Source: Deltaproteobacteria bacterium
Lineage (GTDB): Bacteria; Desulfobacterota; Desulfobacteria; Desulfobacterales; B30-G6
Assembly: GCA_022340465.1 (NCBI GenBank)
Contig: JAJDNW010000130.1
Span: 62,001-126,000 of the forward strand
Direction: 5' to 3'
Length of the DNA stretch: 64,000 nucleotides
Each line of letters starts with the position of its first letter. Positions within the stretch are counted from its first letter, which is position 1. A program made the position numbers and the translations under genes. The notes below the pieces were generated by a model. The model worked only from the letters and a program-made list of their open reading frames with translations. It had not been told where the DNA came from and did no database searches. This document shows positions 36,516-44,924 of the stretch, piece after piece.

Positions 36516-38555
36516 TTAGTTCTTGCCCGATTTTTCTGCCGCCTGCCTTTCTTTGTGCAGGACGGAATCGATGGCGGCGTCGAGTTCGTCGATGGTCAGG
36601 ACGTCGAGGGCCTGGCGGACCTCCTGCGGGACGTCGCTGAGGCTGACGCTGTTTTTAGAGGGCAGCACCACGGTGCGCACGCCGGCGCGGTGGGCGGCCA
36701 GCAGCTTTTCCTTGATCCCACCCACGGGCAGGATGCGGCCGGTCAGGGTCAGCTCACCGGTCGTGGCGGTTTCGCGGCGGCAGCAGCGGTTGGTGATCAA
36801 CGATATCAGCGCCATGGCGATGGGCAGCCCGGCCGAGGTCCCGTCCTTGGGGGTGGCGCCGGCCGGCACGTGGATGTGGAGGTCGTGCTGCTCGAAAAAA
36901 TCGTCGGCGATGCCGTAACGCCGGCTGTTGCTGCGGATGTAGCTCAGGGCGGCCTGGGCCGATTCTTTCATGACCGAACCCAGGGAGCCGGTCAGGATCA
37001 GGTTGCCGCTGCCCCGCATCTTGGTGGCTTCGATGAAGACGATTTCTCCGCCCGCATCGGTCCAGGCCAGGGCCGTGGCTACGCCCACGCGATCCTTTGC
37101 CTGGGCAACCTCGAAGAAAAACTGCGCCGGTCCCAGGTAATTTTCCACGTCTCCCTCCGCGATCACGTCGGTCGACTGGTGCAGGTTGCCGTCGAGCCGG
37201 TTCAGGGCGATTCTACGGCACATGGCGGCCAGTTTGCGCTGCAGGTTGCGCAGGCCGGGTTCGCGCGTATAGTCGCGGATGATCTTACGCACGGCGCCCT
37301 CGTCAAAACGGACCGGATCGTCGCGCAGTCCGGCGGCCTTGAGTTCCCTGGGGATCAGATGATTGAAGGCGATGCGGACCTTTTCGTCCTCGGTGTAACT
37401 GGACAGCCACAATATCTCCAACCGGTCCAGCAAGGGGGGCGGAATATTGTCGAGGTGGTTGGCGGTGGCGATGAACATGATCATGGACAGGTCGAAGGGC
37501 ACATCCAGATAGTGGTCCATGAAGTGGGGGTTCTGCTGGGGGTCCAGGATTTCCAGCAGGGCGTCCGCCGGGTCCCCCTTGAAATCCTGGCCGATCTTGT
37601 CCAGTTCGTCCAGCATGAAAACCGGGTTGTTGGTTTCGCAGCGGCGCAGTTCCTGGATAATCCTGCCCGGCAGGGCGCCCACGTAACTGCGCCGGTGACC
37701 GCGCAACTGGGCCTCGTCCTTCATGCCGGCCAATGAGATGCGCACAAATTTGCGCTGCAGGCTGCGGGCGATAGACATGCCCAGGGAGGTCTTGCCGGTT
37801 CCCGGCGGGCCCACGAAACACAGGACCGGCCCGGCCGCTTTCAACTTGTCCCGGTTGGGTGCCAGCGCCTTTTTTACCGTGCGGCGTATGTCGTCCAGCT
37901 TGAGCGGCTTGGCCAGGAATTGATAGGAACCTTTTTTCATGGCTTCCACGGCGGTGGGTACGGTGGCGTAGCCGGTGATGATGATGACTTCGGTATCCGG
38001 GTGGTCCTGTTTGGCCTGCGCCAGCAACGTCATGCCGTCCACCTTGTCCATCTTCAGGTCGGTGAGGATCACGTCGAACCTGTTTTGGACGAGTAAATCG
38101 AGCGCTTCGGCCCCGTTTCGGGCCGTAAGGACCTCGTAGCCCTCCTTTTCCAGCACGTGCTCCAGGTTCATGCGCGTCATTTTCTCATCGTCGACCACCA
38201 GCATCCTGGGGCGCCGCGTGGCGTGCAGGATCCGCACGGCCAGATGTTCCAGGATGCGGAGCTTCAGGTCCTCCAGCCCGTAATGCTCGGAATCCAGAAT
38301 GGATTTGGCTGCCTCCAGGTCCAGGCGGTCTTCGCTTGACCGGTCCCAGGGCAGGCTGGTCAAAAAATCGACGTAATTGATACCGATGGTGTATTCCGCG
38401 CTACCGGGGCCCATTTTCGCGATGCGGTCGATCTCCTTGGAAACGGATTTGAGGACATCCGGCGGCATGCCGGCGGTCTGAATCGCCTGGTGCATTTCAT
38501 CGATTTCCGTAAAACCAGGAGTAACGTCGTTTTCGTCCTTTTTGAACAGCCTCAT
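36516..38555 (-). CDS. Lon-type protease with inserted receiver domain
   Basis: A 679-residue ATP-dependent protease with unusual architecture. The Lon N-terminal substrate domain is missing. Residues 25-115 match the helical segment before the ATPase (YGLEDLKLRILEHLAVR). A complete receiver domain (117-235) follows, with VVDDEK, phosphoacceptor D166 in LTDLKMD, T194 and K216. The AAA+ motor has GPPGTGKT (249-256) and FMLDELDKIG. The protease domain has the Ser-Lys dyad S574 (KDGTSAG) and K617 (GGIKEK), spaced as in Lon. Phosphorylation should therefore gate proteolysis; that is inference. It is divergent from the USP operon and lies near a sensor kinase. Confidence 0.9.
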   Translation of the reverse strand: MRLFKKDENDVTPGFTEIDEMHQAIQTAGMPPDVLKSVSKEIDRIAKMGPGSAEYTIGINYVDFLTSLPWDRSSEDRLDLEAAKSILDSEHYGLEDLKLRILEHLAVRILHATRRPRMLVVDDEKMTRMNLEHVLEKEGYEVLTARNGAEALDLLVQNRFDVILTDLKMDKVDGMTLLAQAKQDHPDTEVIIITGYATVPTAVEAMKKGSYQFLAKPLKLDDIRRTVKKALAPNRDKLKAAGPVLCFVGPPGTGKTSLGMSIARSLQRKFVRISLAGMKDEAQLRGHRRSYVGALPGRIIQELRRCETNNPVFMLDELDKIGQDFKGDPADALLEILDPQQNPHFMDHYLDVPFDLSMIMFIATANHLDNIPPPLLDRLEILWLSSYTEDEKVRIAFNHLIPRELKAAGLRDDPVRFDEGAVRKIIRDYTREPGLRNLQRKLAAMCRRIALNRLDGNLHQSTDVIAEGDVENYLGPAQFFFEVAQAKDRVGVATALAWTDAGGEIVFIEATKMRGSGNLILTGSLGSVMKESAQAALSYIRSNSRRYGIADDFFEQHDLHIHVPAGATPKDGTSAGLPIAMALISLITNRCCRRETATTGELTLTGRILPVGGIKEKLLAAHRAGVRTVVLPSKNSVSLSDVPQEVRQALDVLTIDELDAAIDSVLHKERQAAEKSGKN

Positions 38556-38778
38556 GTTTTTCTCTTCGTCTTCCGGCGGCGGGCGTTGTTTTCGTACCTA
38601 ATTTGTTCAAATCCCATCATGTTTAGCATTTAGATATTCGAGATTGGAATTTCCGGTTTGACCGGGCTAGAGCCTTTGCCGTCAATTGGAGTGGAAGCAT
38701 ATCACACAAGTATGCGCTCACCAACCCCATTCAGGATTTTCAAGTGATGCGCTAGGGTATTAAATGGCCAATCGTTAT

Positions 38779-38883
38779 CGTTGCACATTGCAACGGTCAT
38801 CCGAACATTGTGTAACAGTTACAACTAATTGAAATAGTTTGATTTATATAAGATATGGGTATGCCCGTTGCAAAAAGCAACGG
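38779..38883. promoter_or_regulatory. Palindromic activator-site candidates upstream of the USP operon
   Basis: Two perfect palindromes with the same half-site, GTTGC-N5-GCAAC, occur at 38,779-38,795 and 38,865-38,883, with TGTAACAGTTACA between them at 38,811-38,823. They lie 75-180 bases above the sigma-54 promoter. They are candidates for binding by the NtrC-type regulator encoded at 44,908-46,272; that link is inference. Confidence 0.55.
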
Positions 38884-38959
38884 CCGCCGAAAATCGCCAT
38901 TCGGGGCATATTGTATTTTTATCAATTAATTTCAAGCGGTTAAAATATATTTCGCGGCT

Positions 38960-38974
38960 TGGCACAGAAATTGA
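38960..38974 (+). promoter_or_regulatory. Sigma-54 promoter of the USP operon
   Basis: TGGCAC-AGAAA-TTGA has exact -24 and near-exact -12 boxes with correct spacing. It shares 14 of its 15 bases with the sulfotransferase promoter at 32,844-32,858. The first gene starts 62 bases further on. Confidence 0.75.
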
Positions 38975-39035
38975 TTAGGTATAGTGCACGGAGCGGCCAT
39001 TCATGCCCGCTTCAAAACCAATGGAGGTGAATGAA

Positions 39036-39218
39036 ATGCAGACTTTGATGAAATTCATGGCACGTCTGGAACGTTGGATGGTGGCGGCCACTTTTGCGGA
39101 GGCCGGCTGTTGGGACACGGCCCGCTGGTTTATGGACGAGGAAAAGCGTTATGCCCGGCATCACTCCCGGGTCCAGGCCTCCGTCTCGACCAATCAGCGT
39201 CCTACCCTGCGCATGTGA
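39036..39218 (+). CDS. Small protein of the USP operon, AEAG motif
   Basis: A 60-residue protein starting MQTLMKFMARLERWMVAA, an amphipathic helix, followed by TFAEAGCWDTARWF and a basic tail. GGAGGTG lies just before ATG 39036, which makes it a better start than ATG 39003. The FAEAG motif reappears as YAQAG and FAQAG in the two proteins encoded next. No known family was recognised. It is first behind the sigma-54 promoter, so it is likely induced together with the USP genes. Confidence 0.6.
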   Translation: MQTLMKFMARLERWMVAATFAEAGCWDTARWFMDEEKRYARHHSRVQASVSTNQRPTLRM

Positions 39219-39249
39219 ACAGACGCATTTTTTACCGAAGGAGTGGTCG

Positions 39250-39807
39250 ATGAAAACAATCTTGTTGGCTGTCGAGGGGATGGCGGCCCATAAAAACGCT
39301 CTGGATTACGCCCTGGACCTGTGCGAACCCGTGCGAGCCGGACTGGACATCCTCCAGATCGTTCGTCCGCGGCGGTATTCCGCAGGCCTGAGCAAAATAA
39401 AAAGGGGCATTTACCGCGCCCGCGATCTGGTGGAGGACGCTATGGTCACGGCCACCTATGCCCAGGCCGGAACGCCTGAACTTGCCGATGCCCTGCGTGC
39501 CACGGCTGAACGACGGGTAAAAGAGCTGATTCCGGACAACATAGACACAACCGTGGGCTATAATTGCGTCGTCACCGGTGAAGACCCCGATGCCGTACTC
39601 GAACGCTATGTTGAAGAACACCACAACATCATCCTGGCCATCTACGATTCGCTGAGATTCGGACGTAAAACCGCATCGGCGCCCGCACCGGCGGCGGAGC
39701 TCGTTTCCGGCTTGTTGAGCAGACTGGCCATACCCCTTGTGTATGTCAAAGACTTGGTACCGAGACCAAAAGAAGAAGGAGGCCAACGTGGGAACCTTTC
39801 TAGATAG
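39250..39807 (+). CDS. USP-like stress protein
   Basis: A 185-residue protein starting MKTILLAVEGMAAHKNALDYALDL, the typical first strand and helix of universal stress proteins. The ATP-binding GxxGx9G(S/T) loop is not recognisable, so it may not bind ATP. It contains TATYAQAGTPELAD around residue 75, the motif shared with both neighbouring genes. AAGGAG precedes the ATG at 39250. Its last 20 bases overlap the next gene. Confidence 0.68.
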   Translation: MKTILLAVEGMAAHKNALDYALDLCEPVRAGLDILQIVRPRRYSAGLSKIKRGIYRARDLVEDAMVTATYAQAGTPELADALRATAERRVKELIPDNIDTTVGYNCVVTGEDPDAVLERYVEEHHNIILAIYDSLRFGRKTASAPAPAAELVSGLLSRLAIPLVYVKDLVPRPKEEGGQRGNLSR

Positions 39808-40342
39808 AATTAAATCACGCACCAAAACAATCGTGGGCAAAGTGGAGAAAACCCAGGAGGACATCACCTTTGCCCAGGCAGGCCACCCCCTGGTGGAAGA
39901 AAAGCAATTCAAAGCGGCCGAGCCCGCCGTTTCCGGGAAACTGCTGGTTGTCGGCCACGAGACGATGTTTTCACAGAAGGTGATCGATTACGCCCTGGAT
40001 ATGGCCCGGCGCATGTCCTACGAAATCGTCGCCCTCAATGCAGCGCCATTATCCTGCAACGCATTCAAGCCTTTTGCCGCCTCCCAGAAAAAATTGTGCG
40101 ATGAATTCCAGCAGCTGTCGGCGGAAAACGTAAAAAGTTTCAAACAGGACGCCGAACGGGTGGGCATTCCTTTCTGCCATGTGGTCAAATTCAGCGAGCC
40201 GGAAAAAGCCCTCGAAATGATCCAGCGGGAATACGACCATATCGATTTCGTCATCAGCGACGAACAACCGGCAGCTTCCGAAGAACGCGTCTCCGACGCA
40301 CAGCGCCCGAGCCAGCAGGTTTACGTCTATTCCATGATTTGA
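39788..40342 (+). CDS. USP-like stress protein with N-terminal AQAG segment
   Basis: A 184-residue protein read from GTG 39788, which follows AAGGAGG. Residues 1-50 are basic and contain DITFAQAGHPLVEE. From about residue 50, KLLVVGHETMFSQKVIDYALDMA and a later hydrophobic strand look like a degenerate universal-stress fold, without an ATP loop. It overlaps the upstream USP-like gene by 20 bases, so the pair is translationally coupled and may form one complex. Confidence 0.65.
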   Translation: MGTFLDRIKSRTKTIVGKVEKTQEDITFAQAGHPLVEEKQFKAAEPAVSGKLLVVGHETMFSQKVIDYALDMARRMSYEIVALNAAPLSCNAFKPFAASQKKLCDEFQQLSAENVKSFKQDAERVGIPFCHVVKFSEPEKALEMIQREYDHIDFVISDEQPAASEERVSDAQRPSQQVYVYSMI

Positions 40343-40467
40343 CACGCAATCGGCACCCCCCTCGAAATGCTCAGGTCAGGGAACGTCGGACCGCAGCGTT
40401 TGACGGAGGGGAGCGTCCGTTTCACAAAAAGCGGACGTGTGCACGGATGTGCCAAAAGGAGGGAAAA

Positions 40468-40551
40468 ATGCATTTTCAATTCTATTTAGGCATCGGACTC
40501 GTTCTGCTGCTGATGGGCCTTTGCTTCTATTTTCGCAAAGAAAGTAAATAA
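40468..40551 (+). CDS. 27-residue single-helix membrane peptide
   Basis: Starts with ATG 40468 after AGGAGGG, a strong ribosome site. The peptide is MHFQFYLGIGLV, then a hydrophobic helix, then a short basic tail (FRKESK). Size and layout resemble small transporter-associated peptides such as KdpF, but no homology is claimed. It precedes the SLC13-type transporter by about 100 bases and may stabilise it. Confidence 0.55.
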   Translation: MHFQFYLGIGLVLLLMGLCFYFRKESK

Positions 40552-40655
40552 ACCGGACTTATCGGAAGCGGTTTGGAAATGTCAAACCGCTTCCTGACGT
40601 TGTTTCCGGTGCGGGCGATGCCCCGGCACCGGCTTTTGGGAAAGGACTTTTGTTA

Positions 40656-42470
40656 ATGACGCCTGAAATGGTACTCACTCTCGTGATTCTGGCATTTGCG
40701 GTGATTCTGTTTATTTTCGAATGGGTCCGAGTCGACGTGGTCGGCATTATCATGATGGTTTTGCTGCCCCTGACCGGTCTGATTTCGGCCAAGGAAGCAT
40801 TTGTCGGCTTGAGCAGCAACGCGGTCGTGTCCATTATCGCGGTCATCATCATCGGCGCAGGTCTGGACAAGACCGGTGTCATGAACCAGGTGGCCGGGCC
40901 GATTGTCAAATTCGCCGGTAACAGCGAAAACCGTGTCATCAGCCTGATATCGGGCACGGTGGGTGTCATCTCCAGCATGATGCAGAATATCGGCGCGGCA
41001 GCCTTGTTCATGCCGGCGGCTCAACGGATCGCCAAGCGCATGGATATACCCGTTTCGCGCATTCTCATGCCCATGGGCTTTTGTGCCATCATCGGCGGCA
41101 CGGTCAGTCTGGTGGGGGCCAGCCCGACCATTCTGCTCAATGACCTGATGGTACTGGGCGGCAAAAAACTGGAGCCGTTCGGCCTCTTCACCCAGACACC
41201 CATAGGGCTTTGTCTTTTGGCCACGGCCATTATTTACTTTTTGGTTTTCGGCCGGCTGGTACTGCCCGCGGCCAAGGGAGAAGCCGATCGCGGGGTCACC
41301 GCTTCCCTGATGGGGGTGTACAACGCCCTGGAAAGCGCCTTCGAGATCCACCTGCCGAATAATTTCGACGGACCGAAAACCCTGGCCGAACTGGACATTC
41401 GCGGCAAATATCTGGTGACGGTGGTGGCGATCAACCACGCCCGCAAGCGGGACAAAAACCTGGTGCCGCACAGTTTCGACAACATCATGGGCGGAGACGA
41501 CATCGCTGTGGTGGGCCGGGAGGACAACGTTCGCCGCCTGGCTACCGACATGGGATGGGAAATCAGGCCGGGACTGGAAGCATTCGCAGAAATCCTGGCC
41601 CGCACCAGTGCCGGCATGGCGGAAACGGTGGTTTCGCCCCGGTCGGAGCTGATAGGCAAAACCATGAGCGAGGTGAACTTCAAGGACCTCTACAACCTGA
41701 ATCCCCTGGGGCTGATCAGGGGGAGGCGTGTTTTCTACAGTGGACTGACCAAGATTCCCTTGAGCATGGGCGACACCTTGCTGCTGTTCGGCCCCTGGGA
41801 CCGCTTTCATATTCTGAAAAATCAGCCCCAGCCCCGCAGCCTCACCTTTGCCACGCCCCTGGAGGGAGAAATCCTGCGGCCGGAAAAGGCCAAGCTGGCG
41901 GTCATGTGGCTGGCGTTGGCCCTGGCGCAGATCATTTTCCTCAAGGTGCCCCTGGCCGTGGCCCTGATGTCCGGCGCACTGGGCATGATCATCACGCGTG
42001 TCCTGACCATCGACGAAGCCTACCGCTCTGTGGACTGGATGACGGTGTTTCTCCTGGCGGGGCTGATACCGCTGGGCATGGCTTTCGAGAAGACCGGCAC
42101 CGCCGCGTTCATCGCCAAAAATCTCCTGGGTATTCTCGGCTCGCCGTCACCCATCGTGCTCCTGGGGGCCGTAGGCGTTTTGACCTCCTTTTTCACCCTG
42201 GTTATCTCCAATGTGGGTGCCACGGTGCTGCTGGTGCCGCTGTGCATGAACATGGCGGTGATGGCCGGGGGCGACCCGCGCATGGCTGCCCTGGTTGTGG
42301 GGCTTTCGGCGTCGAACACCTTCGTGCTGCCCACGCACCAGGTTAACGCCCTGATCATGCGTCCCGGCGGTTACCGCACCACCGACTATGCCAAGGCCGG
42401 TTCGGTCATGACCCTGCTCTTTCTGGCGGTGGAGCTCACGATACTGTACTTTTTCTATGGAATCCAATAA
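40656..42470 (+). CDS. SLC13/DASS-type transporter with RCK-C domains
   Basis: A 604-residue inner-membrane carrier. N- and C-terminal blocks of hydrophobic helices (from VLTLVILAFAVILFIFEW; and LAGLIPLGMAFEKTG near the end) flank a cytoplasmic middle (about 215-395) with two RCK-C/TrkA-C-like domains (LAELDIRGKYLVTVV; VVSPRSELIGKTMSEV). SLC13-type proteins of this layout carry sulfate or dicarboxylates. The motif VGASPTILLNDL is characteristic. ATG 40656 is preferred over TTG 40650. In a presumed sulfate reducer, sulfate is a plausible but unproven substrate. Confidence 0.85.
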   Translation: MTPEMVLTLVILAFAVILFIFEWVRVDVVGIIMMVLLPLTGLISAKEAFVGLSSNAVVSIIAVIIIGAGLDKTGVMNQVAGPIVKFAGNSENRVISLISGTVGVISSMMQNIGAAALFMPAAQRIAKRMDIPVSRILMPMGFCAIIGGTVSLVGASPTILLNDLMVLGGKKLEPFGLFTQTPIGLCLLATAIIYFLVFGRLVLPAAKGEADRGVTASLMGVYNALESAFEIHLPNNFDGPKTLAELDIRGKYLVTVVAINHARKRDKNLVPHSFDNIMGGDDIAVVGREDNVRRLATDMGWEIRPGLEAFAEILARTSAGMAETVVSPRSELIGKTMSEVNFKDLYNLNPLGLIRGRRVFYSGLTKIPLSMGDTLLLFGPWDRFHILKNQPQPRSLTFATPLEGEILRPEKAKLAVMWLALALAQIIFLKVPLAVALMSGALGMIITRVLTIDEAYRSVDWMTVFLLAGLIPLGMAFEKTGTAAFIAKNLLGILGSPSPIVLLGAVGVLTSFFTLVISNVGATVLLVPLCMNMAVMAGGDPRMAALVVGLSASNTFVLPTHQVNALIMRPGGYRTTDYAKAGSVMTLLFLAVELTILYFFYGIQ

Positions 42471-42532
42471 ACCTGCCGGTTGCAAAAGCAGACGATAACC
42501 GGCACTCAATATCGATCGAAGGGAATATTCTC

Positions 42533-43390
42533 ATGTCAATTATCACGATATCCAGGGGATGCTACAGCCACGGCAAGGAAATCGCCGAGCGCGTAGGGGC
42601 CGCCCTGGGCTATGAAGTCATCAGCAAGGAAATACTGCTGGAAGCATCCGAGGCCTGCGACATTCCGGAAAAACGGCTGTCGTCATCGATTCACGACGCT
42701 CCCGGAATTCTGGAAAGGGTCACCCGCTCGCATGAACGGCAGCATTATCTGGACTGCATCCGGGCGGCCCTGCTGGACCACGTCAGGAATGACAATGTGG
42801 TCTACCACGGCATGGCCGGCCACCTTTTCCTCTCAGGCATCCGACACGTCCTCAAGGTTCGCGTGATCGCCGAAATGGAGGATCGCGTGGCCCTGGTTTG
42901 CAAAACACGCGATATCTCCCGCGACGAAGCGGTTGCCTTGATAGATTCGGAAGACCAGCAACGTGAGGAATGGTATCGTTCGGTTTACAAAAAAGACATG
43001 AGCGATCCCCGTCTTTATGATATGGTTCTGAGCATCGGCCGTTTGACCATAGAGGATGCCAGCGAATTGATTTGCGCCGCATCGGCCAGGGAGAGCTTCC
43101 AGACCACCGCCCAGTCGAAGGGATACGTCGACGACCTGGCCATGGTCGGTCATGTCAGAACCGCGCTGGCCGACCTTTGCGAGGCCGATGTGGCCGTTTC
43201 CGGCGGTATCGTCACGGTCAAGGTCAAGGGGAAGAAACTGCGGGGAACCGATTTTACAAGGCCGGGGATGCAGCAGCGCGTGCAGACCCGCATACGGGAA
43301 GACCTGCAGCAGGACATCATGGCCCGGGTCTCCAAAATACCCGGTGTCAAGGATCTGATCTGCGAAATCGAATTGCCGTATTATGCGTGA
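42533..43390 (+). CDS. Cytidylate-kinase-like protein with BON-like C-terminus
   Basis: A 285-residue protein. The first 200 residues belong to the cytidylate-kinase-like family: ITISRGCYSHGKEIAERVG is a relaxed P-loop, followed by EVISKEILLEAS and later VVYHGMAGHLFL. True CMP kinase is shorter and has a standard GxxGxGKS loop, so the substrate is unknown. The last 80 residues (VRTALADLCEADVAVSGGIV to MARVSKIPGVKDLICEI) look like a BON-type lipid- or ligand-binding domain. It overlaps the sensor kinase gene by eight bases and may supply the signal for it. Confidence 0.72.
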   Translation: MSIITISRGCYSHGKEIAERVGAALGYEVISKEILLEASEACDIPEKRLSSSIHDAPGILERVTRSHERQHYLDCIRAALLDHVRNDNVVYHGMAGHLFLSGIRHVLKVRVIAEMEDRVALVCKTRDISRDEAVALIDSEDQQREEWYRSVYKKDMSDPRLYDMVLSIGRLTIEDASELICAASARESFQTTAQSKGYVDDLAMVGHVRTALADLCEADVAVSGGIVTVKVKGKKLRGTDFTRPGMQQRVQTRIREDLQQDIMARVSKIPGVKDLICEIELPYYA

Positions 43391-44924
43391 TGCAGAGACA
43401 TATGACAAACATAAGGGGGTTGTGACCGCCGTTAAAAAAGCGCTCATGCAGACCAGCATCCGCAAAAAGGTCGAGCTGACCATCGTGGCCTATATTCTGG
43501 TCGCGGGAATTCTGTGGCTGCTTAATTTCCACAACGGCCTGACCCTCAACGAAAAATTACGCATCATCGAAAAAAAGGAAGACCTGCTCAACACCATCCT
43601 GGAAGCCCGGCGCTATGAGAAAAACTATTTTTTGACCGGCAATGCCTCCCATCTGGGAGAAGCGGTGGTCTTTATCTTCAAGGCCGAAGATAAATTGCAG
43701 GATATCATCGCCCACCACGGCGAGTATGCCGCCACCCCGGATCTGGATCAACGTCTGGTCCACCTCAAGGATTACGGCGCCTCCATGGGCGCTCTGGCCA
43801 GCTCGCAGGCAGGAATACAGGGTTTCGTTTCAGGGCCCGTGCCCGAGCAGGAAGCCATCCGGGTCCTGGGCCGCGAAATAACCGAAGAGATCGAAACCAT
43901 GGTGCAGGTCGAGCGCCAGCAGATCAGCCGGTTGATTCGGGACGCCAGATTCTACCACTTCATGGCCCTGGGCGGTCTGCTGATCCTGTCCATTTTCGTG
44001 TTTGTTTTTTTCCGCCTCAATGTCAACCGTCCTCTCAAAGCCCTGGAAAGCGCTATCGGGGACATTGCCTCGGGGCACTACGAGAACATCCCGGCCATTG
44101 GGGCCGGCCAGGAATTCGAATCCCTGGTCGACAGCCTGAACCACATGATCAACCGGCTGAACCGCCGCAACCAGGAGTTGATCCAGGCCAAGAAAATGGC
44201 CTCCTTGGGAACGCTCACTTCCGGCGTGGCCCACGAACTCAACAATCCGCTCAACAACATCTCCACCTCTCTTCAGATTGTGCTCGAAGAGCTGGAGGAC
44301 GAGGATCTCGACTTCAAGCGCGAGTTGCTGGAAGGGGCGGAAAAGGAGGTAGTGCGTGCGCGGGACATCGTCAGGGCCCTGCTTGAATTCTCCCGCCAGA
44401 GCGCTTTTTCCATCAAGCCGGTGGCGATAAAATCTCTGGTGGACGACACCCTCAAGTTGATCAAGGGAGAACTGCCGGCGAATGTGTCGGTCGATCTCAA
44501 CATCGAAAACGACATCCAGGCCGCCCTGGATTTTCGCCGCATGCAGCAGGTGCTGATCAACCTGATGCTCAACGGCATCCAGGCCATGGACCAGGGGGGG
44601 ACGCTCACGATCAGCGCTTTTGAGCGCAGCGGCCATGATTTTTGCATCGAAATCAGCGACACGGGTTGCGGCATTCCAGGCGAAAATTTTTCGAAAATTT
44701 TCGACCCCTTTTTTTCCACCAAGGAGGGCCTGCGAAAATCCGACAGCGACATGCGCCCCTATGACGGCATCCTGGACCAGCAGGGCACGGGCCTGGGCCT
44801 GGCCATCTGCCACGGCATCGTTCAGAAACACGGCGGACGGATTTCGGTAGAGAGCGAGGTCGGGAAGGGAACCACCTTTACGGTTTGTCTGCCGATGGGA
44901 ACGAATCATGACGACTCAAAATGA
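43383..44924 (+). CDS. Membrane sensor histidine kinase
   Basis: A 513-residue kinase. A helix near residue 35 (LTIVAYILVAGILWLL) and another near 200 (MALGGLLILSIFVFVFF) bracket a periplasmic sensor domain of about 150 residues, followed by HAMP, HisKA with the phospho-His in VAHELNNPLN, and HATPase (GCGIP, GTGLGLAICHG). It overlaps the upstream cytidylate-kinase-like gene and the downstream NtrC-type regulator gene, so the three form one unit. The Lon receiver may be a second partner. Confidence 0.92.
   Translation: MRDAETYDKHKGVVTAVKKALMQTSIRKKVELTIVAYILVAGILWLLNFHNGLTLNEKLRIIEKKEDLLNTILEARRYEKNYFLTGNASHLGEAVVFIFKAEDKLQDIIAHHGEYAATPDLDQRLVHLKDYGASMGALASSQAGIQGFVSGPVPEQEAIRVLGREITEEIETMVQVERQQISRLIRDARFYHFMALGGLLILSIFVFVFFRLNVNRPLKALESAIGDIASGHYENIPAIGAGQEFESLVDSLNHMINRLNRRNQELIQAKKMASLGTLTSGVAHELNNPLNNISTSLQIVLEELEDEDLDFKRELLEGAEKEVVRARDIVRALLEFSRQSAFSIKPVAIKSLVDDTLKLIKGELPANVSVDLNIENDIQAALDFRRMQQVLINLMLNGIQAMDQGGTLTISAFERSGHDFCIEISDTGCGIPGENFSKIFDPFFSTKEGLRKSDSDMRPYDGILDQQGTGLGLAICHGIVQKHGGRISVESEVGKGTTFTVCLPMGTNHDDSK

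Larger units (their letters stand above)
38556..39035. other. Divergent control region between Lon and the USP operon
   Basis: 480 bases with no gene but dense symmetry. It contains CGTTGC-ACATT-GCAACG (38,779-38,795), TGTAAC-A-GTTACA (38,811-38,823), CCGTTGC-AAAAA-GCAACGG (38,865-38,883), and a sigma-54 promoter (38,960-38,974). This is the layout of an activator-controlled promoter with upstream binding sites. Confidence 0.65.

Noticed and set aside
36450-37736. A 428-codon open frame on the + strand opposite the Lon-type protease
   Set aside because: It is the antisense shadow of a gene with unmistakable Lon motifs; its Gly/Gln-rich translation is typical of such shadows.
40621-40655. GGCACCGGCTTTTGG as a sigma-54 promoter for the SLC13 transporter
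   Set aside because: It lacks the GC of the -12 box at the required distance.
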